Shown piece by piece: positions 51,060 to 60,071 of a stretch of 64,000 nucleotides of DNA. Location: the NCBI GenBank assembly GCA_963695075.1, contig CAVOFR010000003.1, forward strand, positions 496,001-560,000. The letters run 5' to 3'. The notes beneath the pieces are model-generated. The model worked only from the letters and a program-made list of their open reading frames with translations, had not been told where the DNA came from and made no database searches. Position 1 is the first letter of the stretch. Every line of letters begins with the position of its first letter. Both the position numbers and the translations under genes were made by a program. This stretch comes from CAWCAL01 sp963695075. Lineage in GTDB: Bacteria > Actinomycetota > Acidimicrobiia > Acidimicrobiales > CAWCAL01.

Positions 51060-52340
51060 ATGGAGTCGGGCCGAGATCAGATCAGCAGGACCGGGGGACT
51101 GGATCGGCTGTCGGATCTGATCGGGCGGCTCGACGGTGTGTTGTCGGAGTTGGCCGGGTTGGATCTGGAAGCTGCGACCGATCCGGAGTTGCTCGACGCG
51201 GTTCCGGCGTTGGTGGCTGCTTCCCGCCGGTTGGGTTCGGTCGAGGCCAGGGTGTTGGATCGGGTCGATCGCACCGGCGCGTACAGGCCTGATGGGTACA
51301 TGTCGGCCAAGGTCATGATCCGCCACCTGGGCCGTCTCTCGGGTGCCGAAGCGAACCGGCGCCACAAGCGGGTTCGGATGCTACGCGACCTGCCCGACGG
51401 TCGCGGCCGCGGTCTTCGGCAGGCGAGGTCGGGATCCTGTCAGATCGACGCCCTGGCCCGCACCCACGCCAACCCCAGAGTCGCCGAGTTCATGCCCGCG
51501 GCCGAGGAACTGTTGCTCGAAGACGCTCGGACCCATTCGTTCAGAGAGTTCACGACGTTGCTGGGGTCCTGGGAGCGTCATGTCGACGCCGACGGCGCCA
51601 CCCAGAAAGCCAGGCCAAAGCCCACGACGGGCGCGACGTCCGCATCACCGGGGACTTCGACGGTGGTTGGCACCTGGAGGGCCGGTTCGGGTCGACTCAG
51701 GGGTCGATCATCAAACACATCCTGGGCGGCTTCACCCGAGCCGAAACCGCGGTCGATTGGGACAAAGCCAAGGCCGAACACGGCGACCGGGCCACCCAAG
51801 CCAACCTGGCCCGCACACAGGCCCAACGCAGAGCCGACGGGTTCTGGGAGCTCTGCCGCCGCGCCGTCACCCAACCCGCCGACGGGACCACCCCCGAACC
51901 GTTGGTCAACATCGTCATCGACCACCAGACCGCCCTCGAACAAGCCGCAGGCACACGACCTGACCCGATGACCGACCCGGCCGGGTACCGCACCCGCCGG
52001 TGCTCCACGCTGGCCGGCGACCCCATCGAACCATCCGACGCCTTCGCAGCGATCCTGACCGGACAACTCCGAAGGGTCGTGTTCGACACCCGCAGCGTCG
52101 TCACCGACCTCGGACGCAAATCACGGTTCTTCACCGGATCAGCCCGACAAGCCGCAAGACTGGCCCGAGCGATCTGTGCCTGGACCGGCTGCGAGATCCC
52201 CTCCGAACACTGCGAAATCGACCACGCCACACAACCACCACTTCACCATCACCCTCCAAGACGACGGCACCGCAGCGGATTATCGATGCGGCCAGGCACG
52301 CTGGCACATCTACCGCCCCGACGGCACCGAACTCCTCTAG
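51060..52340 (+). pseudogene. Decayed 13E12/DUF222 HNH endonuclease gene
   Basis: The N-terminal DUF222 part is readable from ATG 51060 (LSDLIGRLDGVLSELAGLDLE, AEANRRHKRVRMLRDLP). Around 51405-51430 another frame fits better (TVAAAVFG), then the first frame resumes (CQIDALARTHANPRVAEFMP). At about 51605-51620 the coding frame shifts again (AKAHDGRDVRITGDFDGGWH, then LVNIVIDHQT, FDTRSVVTDLGR). After CEIDHATQP near 52238 the HNH core is missing, and the family's tail (FTITLQDDG, then WHIYRPDGTELL) continues in yet another frame to TAG at 52340. The protein cannot be active. It is probably a relic of a multicopy 13E12 repeat family. Confidence 0.82.
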
Positions 52341-52495
52341 GAGTTCTAGAGCCGTCCCGATAGCGCACACCTGGCAATACTCGCCCGCGGTGCAGATGCG
52401 GGTCCCTGCCACAGCCCAACCGCAATACAGCACGTCGCCGCAGGCGAGGGTGCGCCAATGTCACCCGAATGAGGCGGCGGTTCGCGTGGTCGTCG

Positions 52496-53263
52496 TCAGC
52501 CGGAAGCAACGAAGAGGTGGTACGGCGTGACGGTCTTGAAGCCCATGCGGTCGTAAACCGGCTTACCCATGGGGCTGGCCTGGAGTACACCGATCGTGCA
52601 GCCCGAGTCCCTGCCGGCGGCGAGCACTGCTCTACTGATCGCGGCTCCAAGTCCGCGCCGCCGGAACTGCTCGCGCACGGCGATGGTGTACACGCCGGCA
52701 ACATCAGCGGTGCGAAGCAGCTGGCCACACGCAGCCGGATCACCGTCGACGTAACCCAGGAACCAGGAGCAGTGGTCGTCGTCGAGCATCGACGCCGGGG
52801 AGAGCATGCCCGCCACCTCCAGCGGCGAACCGAAAGCGTCTGCGGCCACGACGGCGACATCTGTGAGCCGCGCCGCGTCGGTCACCGGCCGAATCTCGAC
52901 ATCCCCGTCCGCCTCCGCCGGGAGATCCACCAGAGGTGCCAAGGCCATCCCGGGCATGGTTTCCGCCGTCGGTTTCAGACCGGCCAGCTCGGCCATGGCT
53001 ACGACCGCACGCGCGACGGATTCCGGGGCGGTCACCCAGAAGGGGACGGTCCGCTCCGACAGCCAGCTCATCGCCTGCGCCAGGTCGTCGAAAGCCGGCT
53101 CCTCGAACACGAACGCTTGGTTGAACAGCGGCATCGGCGCTCCGACTGACGAGCAGCGGATAGCACCGAACGTCCGCGATTCACCTCCTGCGACGTGCTC
53201 GGCCGTGAAGCTCAACCACGCGGCCCAGTTCTCGTTCAGATCGGTCGATACGTCCCGGGTCAC
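52496..53263 (-). CDS. GNAT-family N-acetyltransferase
   Basis: Acetyl-CoA-dependent transferase of 255 residues. The GNAT domain is in the C-terminal half: VAGVYTIAVREQFRRRGLGAAISRAVL carries motif A (RRRGLG) and VYDRMGFKTVTPYHLF is the typical closing strand. The N-terminal 110 residues form a second, degenerate domain. GTG 53263 (VTRDVSTDLNEN) is chosen; the open frame to 53446 has no supporting signal. It follows the decayed 13E12 gene tail to tail across 155 bases in which I see no other element. Substrate unknown. Confidence 0.83.
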   Translation of the reverse strand: MTRDVSTDLNENWAAWLSFTAEHVAGGESRTFGAIRCSSVGAPMPLFNQAFVFEEPAFDDLAQAMSWLSERTVPFWVTAPESVARAVVAMAELAGLKPTAETMPGMALAPLVDLPAEADGDVEIRPVTDAARLTDVAVVAADAFGSPLEVAGMLSPASMLDDDHCSWFLGYVDGDPAACGQLLRTADVAGVYTIAVREQFRRRGLGAAISRAVLAAGRDSGCTIGVLQASPMGKPVYDRMGFKTVTPYHLFVASG

Positions 53264-53509
53264 TACATGCCCCTTTCGCCCCCTTCTCGTGCACCCTAGG
53301 ACGTTCGTCGTTGCGCCGAATGAACGTGGGACCTCTCGCGGCGCTCGATATTCGCGGCGCTGAGACGGCGCGATCACCGGCCCAGAACCGGGACTGTGCG
53401 CCAGGCATGGGTGCGTTCTCTGTAACACAGCACCCGCAAACTGCATGACGACGTGGTTCGAGGACCGAGGCAGCGCCCCACGGCGGCCTACTGGCCCTTG
53501 GACATTGGC
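53264..53509. other. Non-coding gap with a short direct repeat
   Basis: About 245 bases with no convincing gene. The only structure I see is GGCCTACTGGCCCTTG at 53485-53500, repeated at 53507-53522, where the second copy contains the last codons and stop of the enoyl-CoA hydratase gene. Confidence 0.6.
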
Positions 53510-53522
53510 CTACTGGCCCTTG
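53485..53522. repeat. 16-base direct duplication at a gene 3' end
   Basis: Two exact copies of GGCCTACTGGCCCTTG, 22 bases apart. On the minus strand each encodes Lys-Gly-Gln-stop, so a backup stop codon follows the real one in a displaced copy of the gene end. Confidence 0.75.
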
Positions 53523-54283
53523 AACTCCGCTTTGCCCGGTCCGTGTTCGAGGAAGCTCTGGACGCCGATATGGGAGTCCTCGGTGGTGAAGATGTCGACG
53601 AAGAGCTCCTGTTCGAGAGCCAGACCCTCGGCCAGCGAACCGTCCATCCCCCGATCGATGGCCGCCTTGATGTGTGCGTGTGCAGCGACGGCTCCACCCG
53701 AATAGCGCCGGCCCAGTTCCAGCGCGCGATCGAGGACCTCGTCGGGCTCGACCACCTCGTCGACCAGACCCATGGCGAGAGCCTCGTCGGCTCGCACCTG
53801 TCGCCCCGACAGACACAGATCCTTGCTCCTCGCCGGCCCCACGAGTCGGCTCAGACGCTGCGTTCCGCCGCCGCCGGGAATGATGCCGAGGAGGACCTCG
53901 GGTTGACCGAATCTCGATCTCGTGCCTGCCACGCGGAAGTCGCACGCGAGGGCGAGCTCGCATCCACCCCCGAGCGCCACGCCTGAAACCGCGGCGATCG
54001 TCACGCGCGGAATGGCGGCCACGGCGTTGAGCGACGCGAGAAAGCGACCCCCTATCGCCACGGCCTGCTCGGGACCCCCGAACTCGCTGATATCGGCTCC
54101 AGCGGCGAACACCTTGTCGCCGCCGGTGACGACGACGGCCCCGGGGGGATCCATGGTGAGCTCGGCGGCAACCAGGTGCAGCTCGTCGAGGAGGTCACCG
54201 CTCAGCGCATTGACCTTCCCGTTGTCGAGGGTGATCACGGCGACACCGTCGTCGCGCCGTTCCAGATGGACGTACTCGCTCAT
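53510..54283 (-). CDS. Enoyl-CoA hydratase/isomerase
   Basis: Crotonase-superfamily enzyme of 257 residues acting on CoA esters, probably in beta-oxidation. The CoA-binding FAAGADISEFGG (about residue 62) and both catalytic glutamates are visible: VSGVALGGGCELALACDFRV and FGQPEVLLGIIPGGGGTQRL. ATG 54283 is supported by TACCCT seven bases upstream (leaderless); a longer frame to 54355 runs into the divergent mscL leader. Confidence 0.92.
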   Translation of the reverse strand: MSEYVHLERRDDGVAVITLDNGKVNALSGDLLDELHLVAAELTMDPPGAVVVTGGDKVFAAGADISEFGGPEQAVAIGGRFLASLNAVAAIPRVTIAAVSGVALGGGCELALACDFRVAGTRSRFGQPEVLLGIIPGGGGTQRLSRLVGPARSKDLCLSGRQVRADEALAMGLVDEVVEPDEVLDRALELGRRYSGGAVAAHAHIKAAIDRGMDGSLAEGLALEQELFVDIFTTEDSHIGVQSFLEHGPGKAEFKGQ

Positions 54284-54370
54284 GGCCGGGAGGGTAGTTC
54301 GAGCATCCCCTCCCAGCCGTGTCGGCGGGCATAGCGTCCGTGCAGGGATCACCAAGAGGGAGAGCCGACC

Positions 54371-54727
54371 GTGCTACAGGAATTCAAGGACTTCATCAAC
54401 CGGGGCAATGTCATCGACATGGCCGTCGGCGTCGTCATGGCGTTGGCCTTCGCTCCGGTCATCGACTCGTTCGTCGATGGCGTTCTGATGCAGATCGTCG
54501 CGCTGATCTTCGGCCAACCGGACTTCAGCAGCCTCACGATCGACATCAGCGACACGTCGATCTACTACGGCCGTGTCATCACCGAGACCATGAACTTCGT
54601 GTTCATCGCGGCTGCGGTCTTCCTGGTCGTCAAGGGCTACAACATGCTTCGCGACGAAAGCGACGACGGTCCCGACGAGGTCGCCCTGCTCACCGAGATC
54701 CGCGACTCCCTCCAGTCCCGGGGCTGA
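54371..54727 (+). CDS. mscL: Large-conductance mechanosensitive channel
   Basis: Inner-membrane pressure-release channel of 118 residues that opens on hypo-osmotic shock. LQEFKDFINRGNVIDMAVGVVMALAFAPVIDSFVDGVLM contains the N-terminal helix and TM1 (pore constriction in AVGVVMALAF), and TETMNFVFIAAAVFLVVKGYNML is TM2; a charged C-terminal helix follows. The periplasmic loop is normal in length. GTG start with GAGGGAGAG upstream. Confidence 0.95.
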   Translation: MLQEFKDFINRGNVIDMAVGVVMALAFAPVIDSFVDGVLMQIVALIFGQPDFSSLTIDISDTSIYYGRVITETMNFVFIAAAVFLVVKGYNMLRDESDDGPDEVALLTEIRDSLQSRG

Positions 54728-54746
54728 CCCCGGGTCCCGACTCGGA

Positions 54747-55688
54747 TCAACCGCACAACCGGGCGGCGGCCGACGCCGGATCGAGCGTGCGGTCCACCAC
54801 CTGGCTCACCACCGCGTCGAACTCTTCGGTTCCGGCGACCGCCCTTGCCTTCACCGCGAAGTTGGCCGCGATCAGCCTTTCGAGCTCGCGCCGGACCCGG
54901 GCCACCCTCTCCCCCTCGAGTAGCCCGGTTTCGGTGAGGTACGCCCGGTGAGTGCCGACGGCCTCGACCAGATCGTCCACACCGGTGCCCGCGGTGGCCA
55001 CCGTCTCTAGGACGATCGGTCGCCATCCCCGGTCATCCGACAGTTCGAGCATCGCCTCGAGATCCCGGCGGGTCGCTCCCGCCCCCTCCCGATCGGCCTT
55101 GTTGACAACGAACACGTCAGCGATCTCGAGGAGTCCGGCCTTGTTGGCCTGGACCGCATCGCCCCACCCGGGATTGACGACCACCACGGTGGTGTCCGCC
55201 GTGCTCGCCACATCGACCTCGACCTGACCGACGCCGACAGTCTCGAGCAGGATCCACTGCATGCCGACGGCGTCCAGAACCCGGACCGCCGCCGGCGCAG
55301 CGAGGGCCAGCCCTCCGAGATGGCCACGCGTCGCCATGGACCGGATGAAGACCTCGTCGTCGAGAGCGTGATCGCCCATCCGCACCCGGTCACCGAGGAT
55401 CGCACCACCGGTGAACGGCGACGACGGATCGATGGCCAGCACCGCCACCCGCTGCCCGTCGGCCCGGAGTCGAGCGACGACCGCGCTGGTCAGGGTGGAC
55501 TTACCCGAGCCCGGCGCACCGGTGATGCCGACCGTGTAACCCGCCCCGCCGTGGGGCCAGGCGACCGACGACGTGGTCATGGCCCTTGCACCCCCCCGTT
55601 CCACATAGGAGAGCAGGCGGGCCAGCGCCGGCCGATCCCCCTCTTGTGCTCTCGCCAGGAGTTCGGACGGTTCGGCAGGCCGGTTCAC
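54747..55688 (-). CDS. meaB: Acyl-CoA mutase chaperone GTPase MeaB
   Basis: G3E-type GTPase that guards and reloads B12-dependent acyl-CoA mutases. In 313 residues: Walker A GITGAPGSGKSTLTSAV (about residue 54), AVLAIDPSSPFTGGAILGDRVRM, QWILLETVGVGQVEVDVA and the base-recognition VNKADREG. A mutase large subunit lies 7 kb away (62103-63740), a probable client though not in the same operon. The NifU-like gene precedes it by 10 bases. Confidence 0.93.
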   Translation of the reverse strand: MNRPAEPSELLARAQEGDRPALARLLSYVERGGARAMTTSSVAWPHGGAGYTVGITGAPGSGKSTLTSAVVARLRADGQRVAVLAIDPSSPFTGGAILGDRVRMGDHALDDEVFIRSMATRGHLGGLALAAPAAVRVLDAVGMQWILLETVGVGQVEVDVASTADTTVVVVNPGWGDAVQANKAGLLEIADVFVVNKADREGAGATRRDLEAMLELSDDRGWRPIVLETVATAGTGVDDLVEAVGTHRAYLTETGLLEGERVARVRRELERLIAANFAVKARAVAGTEEFDAVVSQVVDRTLDPASAAARLCG

Positions 55689-55698
55689 GCATCCTGTT

Positions 55699-55992
55699 CT
55701 ACAGCATCACGGCGGTGCCCTCGTCGGCCCCGTCGTTGGCGTTGCGGACCTCGGTCACCCCGTCGATACGGTCCTTCATGATGCGCTCGATGCCGGCTTT
55801 GAGCGTGATCGTGGACGCGGGGCACGATACACAGGCACCGGTGAGCTCGACGATGACCACTCCGGTCTCGGGATCGACCGAGACCAGTTCGATGTCGCCG
55901 CCGTCGGCCCGGATCGCCGGACGGATCGCTTCCAGAGTCTCTTCTACCTGAGCCCGCACACTGTCTCCTGGGTCATCGGGCTCCTGGGCCAT
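55699..55992 (-). CDS. NifU C-terminal-domain Fe-S scaffold protein
   Basis: Small scaffold (97 residues) for Fe-S cluster assembly or transfer. It has VEETLEAIRPAIRADGGDIELV and the cluster-binding CxxC in GACVSCPASTITLKAGIE (about residue 53). ATG 55992 is preferred as AGGAG lies six bases upstream; ATG 56010 would add six residues. Its 5' end contains three near repeats of CCAGGAG(A/C)CCCGATG. It is probably cotranscribed with meaB. Confidence 0.9.
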   Translation of the reverse strand: MAQEPDDPGDSVRAQVEETLEAIRPAIRADGGDIELVSVDPETGVVIVELTGACVSCPASTITLKAGIERIMKDRIDGVTEVRNANDGADEGTAVML

Positions 55993-56141
55993 CGGGTCTC
56001 CTGGAACCATCGTCCCATCATCGCAGTCGGGCGACGCCGGCCCCCAACGCCAACGTCAGCCCCAACTCGGCAACGCCGGCCGGCTCGGCACTGTTCCCGG
56101 CGGTCTTGGCGGGTGCAACGCCGATCTGTGACGCTGGCGGT

Positions 56142-56303
56142 GTGCTGAACGCGGTGATCCTGGCCCACCAGGGTGGGTGGGACGAGTTGGGGATGGTCGC
56201 CGCTCCCATCGCCATCTTCACCGTCCTGCTGTGGGTGGCCAACCGCCGCGCCGTTCGCGCCGCGGAGTCCCAGCAGGAACAGCAGAAGAGCAACGACGCC
56301 TGA
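56142..56303 (+). CDS. Small hypothetical membrane protein
   Basis: A 53-residue product from GTG 56142, with the segment LGMVAAPIAIFTVLLWVANRR forming one membrane span after AHQGGWDE and a polar C-terminal tail. A TTG at 56106 could extend it by 12 residues. The HQGGWDE start followed by a single span is reminiscent of short membrane proteins of actinobacteria, but I cannot name a family. It is convergent with murA. Confidence 0.55.
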   Translation: MLNAVILAHQGGWDELGMVAAPIAIFTVLLWVANRRAVRAAESQQEQQKSNDA

Positions 56304-56324
56304 GGAGTTCGGCGGGCCCTCCGG

Positions 56325-57572
56325 TCATTTCGCCGTGACCACCGCTCCGAGCCCCCGCAGGCCACCGACCAGGTCGTCGTAGCCACGCTCGACATGGTGC
56401 GCGTCGGAGACGACCGTCTCGCCGTCGGCGGCCAATCCCGCGATCACCAGCGCCGCTCCGGCCCGGATGTCAGGTGCACGCACCGGAGCGCCCGACAGTC
56501 GCTCGACGCCGCGCACGACGGCGTGGTTGCGCTCGGTGCGGATGTCGGCACCCATGCGACGCAGCTCGTCGACGTACCGCCAACGGCCGGCGAAGAGGTT
56601 CTCGGTCACGATGCCGACGCCATCGGCCACGGCGAGCATCGTGACCAGGAAGGGCTTGAAGTCGGTGGCCAGCCCGGGATAGGGCAGAGTCGACACATCG
56701 ACGCTGCGGAGGCGTTCGGGGGCCATCGCCCAGATGCCGTCATCCTCCGGGGAGATCCGCATACCCATCTGGCCGAGCTTGCGGATCAACATCGCCATGT
56801 GATCGGCCCGAGCCCCCCTGAGGGCGATCTCACCCCCGGCGATGCCCACAGCCGCCAGGTACGTCGCCGCTTCGATGCGGTCGGGCACGACGGTGTGCTC
56901 CACCGCGCCGAGCGAATCCACCCCCTCGATCTCGAGGGTCGCCGACCCGGCACCCAGGATGTGGCCCCCCATGCGATTCAGGAACGCCACGAGGTCGGCG
57001 ATCTCGGGCTCACGGGCCGCGTTGTCGATCACGGTCGTCCCCTCGGCCAGTACGGCCGCCATCAGCACGTTCTCGGTGGCTCCGACGCTGGGATACTCCA
57101 GGAGGATGCGGGTGCCCCTGAGCCGATCGGCGGTGGCCTCGACGTAGCCGTGTTCGGTGTGGAACTCGGCCCCCATGTCACGCAGGGCACGAAGGTGCAT
57201 GTCGATGGGACGGGGCCCGAAGTCGTCTCCGCCGGGCAGGGCGACCCGGGCTCGCCCGAATCGAGCCAGGAGCGGACCCAGGACGACGATCGAGGCACGC
57301 ATCCGCTCGACCAGCTCGTACGGCGCCTCGGGGACGAGATCGTTGGGTGTGTCGATGGTGATGGTGTGATCCAGCGCCCTGACCGTGCTCCCCATCGAAC
57401 CCAGCAACTCGGCCATCCACGCCACGTCCAGGATGTCCGGCACGTTGTGGAGGACCGAGCGACCCGGGGCCAGGACGCTGGCCGCCATCAGCTTGAGCAC
57501 CGAGTTCTTGGCCCCGCGGATCTGCACTTCGCCCGACAGGGGGCCGCTCAGGGAGGACACGATCGCTTCCAC
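56325..57572 (-). CDS. murA: UDP-N-acetylglucosamine 1-carboxyvinyltransferase
   Basis: First committed enzyme of peptidoglycan synthesis, adding enolpyruvate to UDP-GlcNAc. The 415-residue protein starts close to SGPLSGEVQIRGAKNSVLKL and has the PEP site in ALPGGDDFGPRPIDMHLRAL. The position of the usual catalytic cysteine (Cys115 in E. coli) is Asp (about residue 116), as in Mycobacterium tuberculosis and Chlamydia, which implies natural fosfomycin insensitivity. GTG 57572 is chosen because CATACT lies eight bases upstream; GTG 57602 is another in-frame option. Confidence 0.94.
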   Translation of the reverse strand: MEAIVSSLSGPLSGEVQIRGAKNSVLKLMAASVLAPGRSVLHNVPDILDVAWMAELLGSMGSTVRALDHTITIDTPNDLVPEAPYELVERMRASIVVLGPLLARFGRARVALPGGDDFGPRPIDMHLRALRDMGAEFHTEHGYVEATADRLRGTRILLEYPSVGATENVLMAAVLAEGTTVIDNAAREPEIADLVAFLNRMGGHILGAGSATLEIEGVDSLGAVEHTVVPDRIEAATYLAAVGIAGGEIALRGARADHMAMLIRKLGQMGMRISPEDDGIWAMAPERLRSVDVSTLPYPGLATDFKPFLVTMLAVADGVGIVTENLFAGRWRYVDELRRMGADIRTERNHAVVRGVERLSGAPVRAPDIRAGAALVIAGLAADGETVVSDAHHVERGYDDLVGGLRGLGAVVTAK

Positions 57573-57622
57573 GAGTGTCCAGTATGGTCCCGGTCGATCC
57601 ACCGCCGGGGAATCGCAGCGCC

Positions 57623-59182
57623 ATGCCGACCGTCCGCAGAACCATGACCGTCACCGCCGACGGGTTGGCCGACACCCGGCGACCCGTGGACGGATTCGTT
57701 CTCGAGGAACCCCGCGGCGACGACGAGTTCGGTCTGGTCGAGGGCCCGTACCGCCGCTGGTCGCGCTCGCTGGAGGTGACACCGATCCCGGGCGACGGGC
57801 CGGCGGATGAGCCGACGTTCTCGATCGTCGAGGAGGTGCGCTACAAGTCGGCCATTCCCATCTGGGGTCCGTTGTTCGATTTCGCCGCCAGGGTGGCCCT
57901 CCGAAACGGGGCCCACCGCTCCGACGGCGAGCGGCTTCCGTGGTGGGCTCCGCCCGACCGCTTCGATGCGAGAACGGCGCAGGTCGTGGGGGTCCTCTCG
58001 GCCGTCGCCCTGCTCAGCGGGTATCTCGGCACCCTGATCACCCAGACCATCGCGTTCGCCGCCGATGACTTCGGCCACCCCGACGACACGAGCCTGCAGG
58101 GTGACGTGCTCTCGATCACCCGGCTGGGCATCTTCCTCTCGCTGGTGCTCACCGCCAGCGCCGATCGGCGGGGGCGACGTCCGCTCCTGGTCCTGGCCTG
58201 CGCCGGTGGAACCCTGGCGGCCGTCGCCACGGCCGCCGCTCCGTCGATCTGGTGGTTCGCCGGGACCCAGACGGTGTCGCGTGGCTTCGCGACCGCCATG
58301 ATCGTGCTGTTCGGGATCCACGTGGCCGAGGAGGTGCCCGCCGGGAGTCGCGCTTATGCGATCAGCGCGCTGACGCTGGCTGCGGGCCTCGGATCGGGCG
58401 GCTCGGTCTGGCTGCTCCCGCTCGCCGACCTGGACCCCGGCGGCTGGCGGATCCTGTTCCTCGTCCCGGTCATCGGCCTGCCCCTCGTCTGGTGGATCCG
58501 GGTCCACCTGCCCGAGTCCTCCCGCTTCGAGGCCCACGCCGACGATCCTGACGGAGCCGACGATGCGGCCGAGTCCGTCGGCTGGCGTCGGTTCGTGCTA
58601 CTGGCGAGCACCGCGTTCCTGATGAACCTGTTCGTGGCACCGGCTGCCCAACTCCAGAACCAGTACCTCAAGGAGGAGATCGGATGGGGAGCGACGCTGA
58701 TCGCCCTCTTCACCCTCGTCACCAACACGCCGCGCAGCGTCGGTGTCGTCGCCGGGGGACGGCTGGCCGACACCCACGGTCGACGGATCGTCGGCGTCGT
58801 CGGCCTCGTCGGCCTCATCGCCACCGGCGTGGGAACCTACGCCAGCCAGGGGGCGGCGCTGTGGATCTGGGCCTTCCTCGGCGTGGTCGGGGCGATGCTG
58901 GTCCCGGTGTTCGGCGTCTACGGCCCCGAGCTCTTCCCCACCCGCACGAGAGGCATAGCCGGCGGCGGCCTCGGTGTGGTGGGTGTGGCCGGCAGCGTCG
59001 TGGGCCTTCTGGTCGGTGGGCGGCTGGCCGACTCGGTCGGCTTCGCCTCTGCCTTCGGCCTCCTGGCCATCGGGCCGGCGATCGTGCTCGTGCTCATCGT
59101 GTTCCTCTATCCGGAGACGGCGGGCCAGGAGCTGGAGGAGCTCAACCCGACCGATCGGACCGCGTCCACTGACTTCGGCTGA
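57623..59182 (+). CDS. MFS transporter (sugar-porter-like)
   Basis: Membrane transporter of 519 residues with 12 hydrophobic segments after a long (about 120 residues) charged cytoplasmic N-terminus. Motif A repeats appear as LTASADRRGRRPLLVLA and GGRLADTHGRRIVGVVG, and PELFPTRTRGIAGGG with YPETAGQELEELNP are typical of the sugar/metabolite:H+ symporter branch. Several in-frame ATGs exist; 57623 is a compromise. It is divergent from murA, with TATGGT at 57583 as a possible -10 overlapping the murA promoter. Substrate unknown. Confidence 0.87.
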   Translation: MPTVRRTMTVTADGLADTRRPVDGFVLEEPRGDDEFGLVEGPYRRWSRSLEVTPIPGDGPADEPTFSIVEEVRYKSAIPIWGPLFDFAARVALRNGAHRSDGERLPWWAPPDRFDARTAQVVGVLSAVALLSGYLGTLITQTIAFAADDFGHPDDTSLQGDVLSITRLGIFLSLVLTASADRRGRRPLLVLACAGGTLAAVATAAAPSIWWFAGTQTVSRGFATAMIVLFGIHVAEEVPAGSRAYAISALTLAAGLGSGGSVWLLPLADLDPGGWRILFLVPVIGLPLVWWIRVHLPESSRFEAHADDPDGADDAAESVGWRRFVLLASTAFLMNLFVAPAAQLQNQYLKEEIGWGATLIALFTLVTNTPRSVGVVAGGRLADTHGRRIVGVVGLVGLIATGVGTYASQGAALWIWAFLGVVGAMLVPVFGVYGPELFPTRTRGIAGGGLGVVGVAGSVVGLLVGGRLADSVGFASAFGLLAIGPAIVLVLIVFLYPETAGQELEELNPTDRTASTDFG

Positions 59183-59210
59183 GGTACGCGGCCCGGTACC
59201 CTCACCTCTT

Positions 59211-60034
59211 GTGAATGATCTCTTGTCACGGGCGATCGCCCGGGGGTCCTTCCTCGTCCTGATCGCGCTGATCGCGGTGTCCTGTTCGGGGGGACGCGCC
59301 CCAGCATCGAGGCCGATGTGGATGCGCTTCCCCAGTCGATCTCCACGACATCGACGGCGGTCCCGAGGGTGGAGCTGGATCCCAATCCCACCACGACCGT
59401 GCGTCCGGTCCGGGACGTCCCGAAGTCGACACTGGCCGCGACGGTGCTGGCCAGCCTCGACGAGATCACCGTCTACGACGACCCGGGTGGGCCGGAGCAA
59501 CGCAAGATGTCCAATCCCAACCTCAACGGGGCCCCACGGGTGTTCATGGTGAAGGACCAGGAGGGTGGCTGGGTCGAGGTGTATCTCCCGGTCCGTCCCA
59601 ACGGAAGTACCGGATGGGTGAAGGCCGAAGACGTCCTGATCCAGACCGTCGAACACCGGGTCGAGGTCAGGCTGAGCGACCACGAGCTGATCCTCTACAA
59701 GGCGGGTGAGGTCATCGAGACCTACCCGGTGGGTGTCGGACGGGTCGATCGGCCGACTCCGGGCGGCGTGTACTACATCCAGGAACTGCTCGCGCCCCCG
59801 GACCCCAACGGACCGTACGGCCCGTTCGCCTACGGGCTCTCGGCCTTCACCGATGTCCCCGCCCTGCGGAACTTCGCCGGCGGGCAGGGCATCATCGGCA
59901 TCCACGGGACGTCCGATCCCGGTTCGATCGGCACGCAGGCCAGTTCCGGATGCATCCGGCTTCACAACGAGGACATCATCAGCATCACCGACGAGGGCCT
60001 CCCGCTCGGAACCCCCGTCGACATCTTCGCCTGA
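59211..60034 (+). CDS. L,D-transpeptidase lipoprotein with apparent frameshift
   Basis: The YkuD domain (from about 59640) is intact: IIGIHGTSDPGSIGTQASSGCIRLHNED holds the catalytic His and Cys, and an SH3-like segment precedes it. That frame has no good start (only GTG 59318, no signal peptide). Immediately upstream, GTG 59211 opens a perfect lipoprotein signal, MNDLLSRAIARGSFLVL then IALIAVSCSGG, in another frame. Adding one G to the G6 run at 59288-59293 joins both parts into 274 residues. TACCCT lies 8 bases before GTG 59211. It is either a sequencing error or a true frameshift. Role: 3-3 peptidoglycan cross-linking. Confidence 0.8.
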
Positions 60035-60071
60035 GCAGCAGAACCCGATCGTCGGCGCCGGGCTCGTCGGC

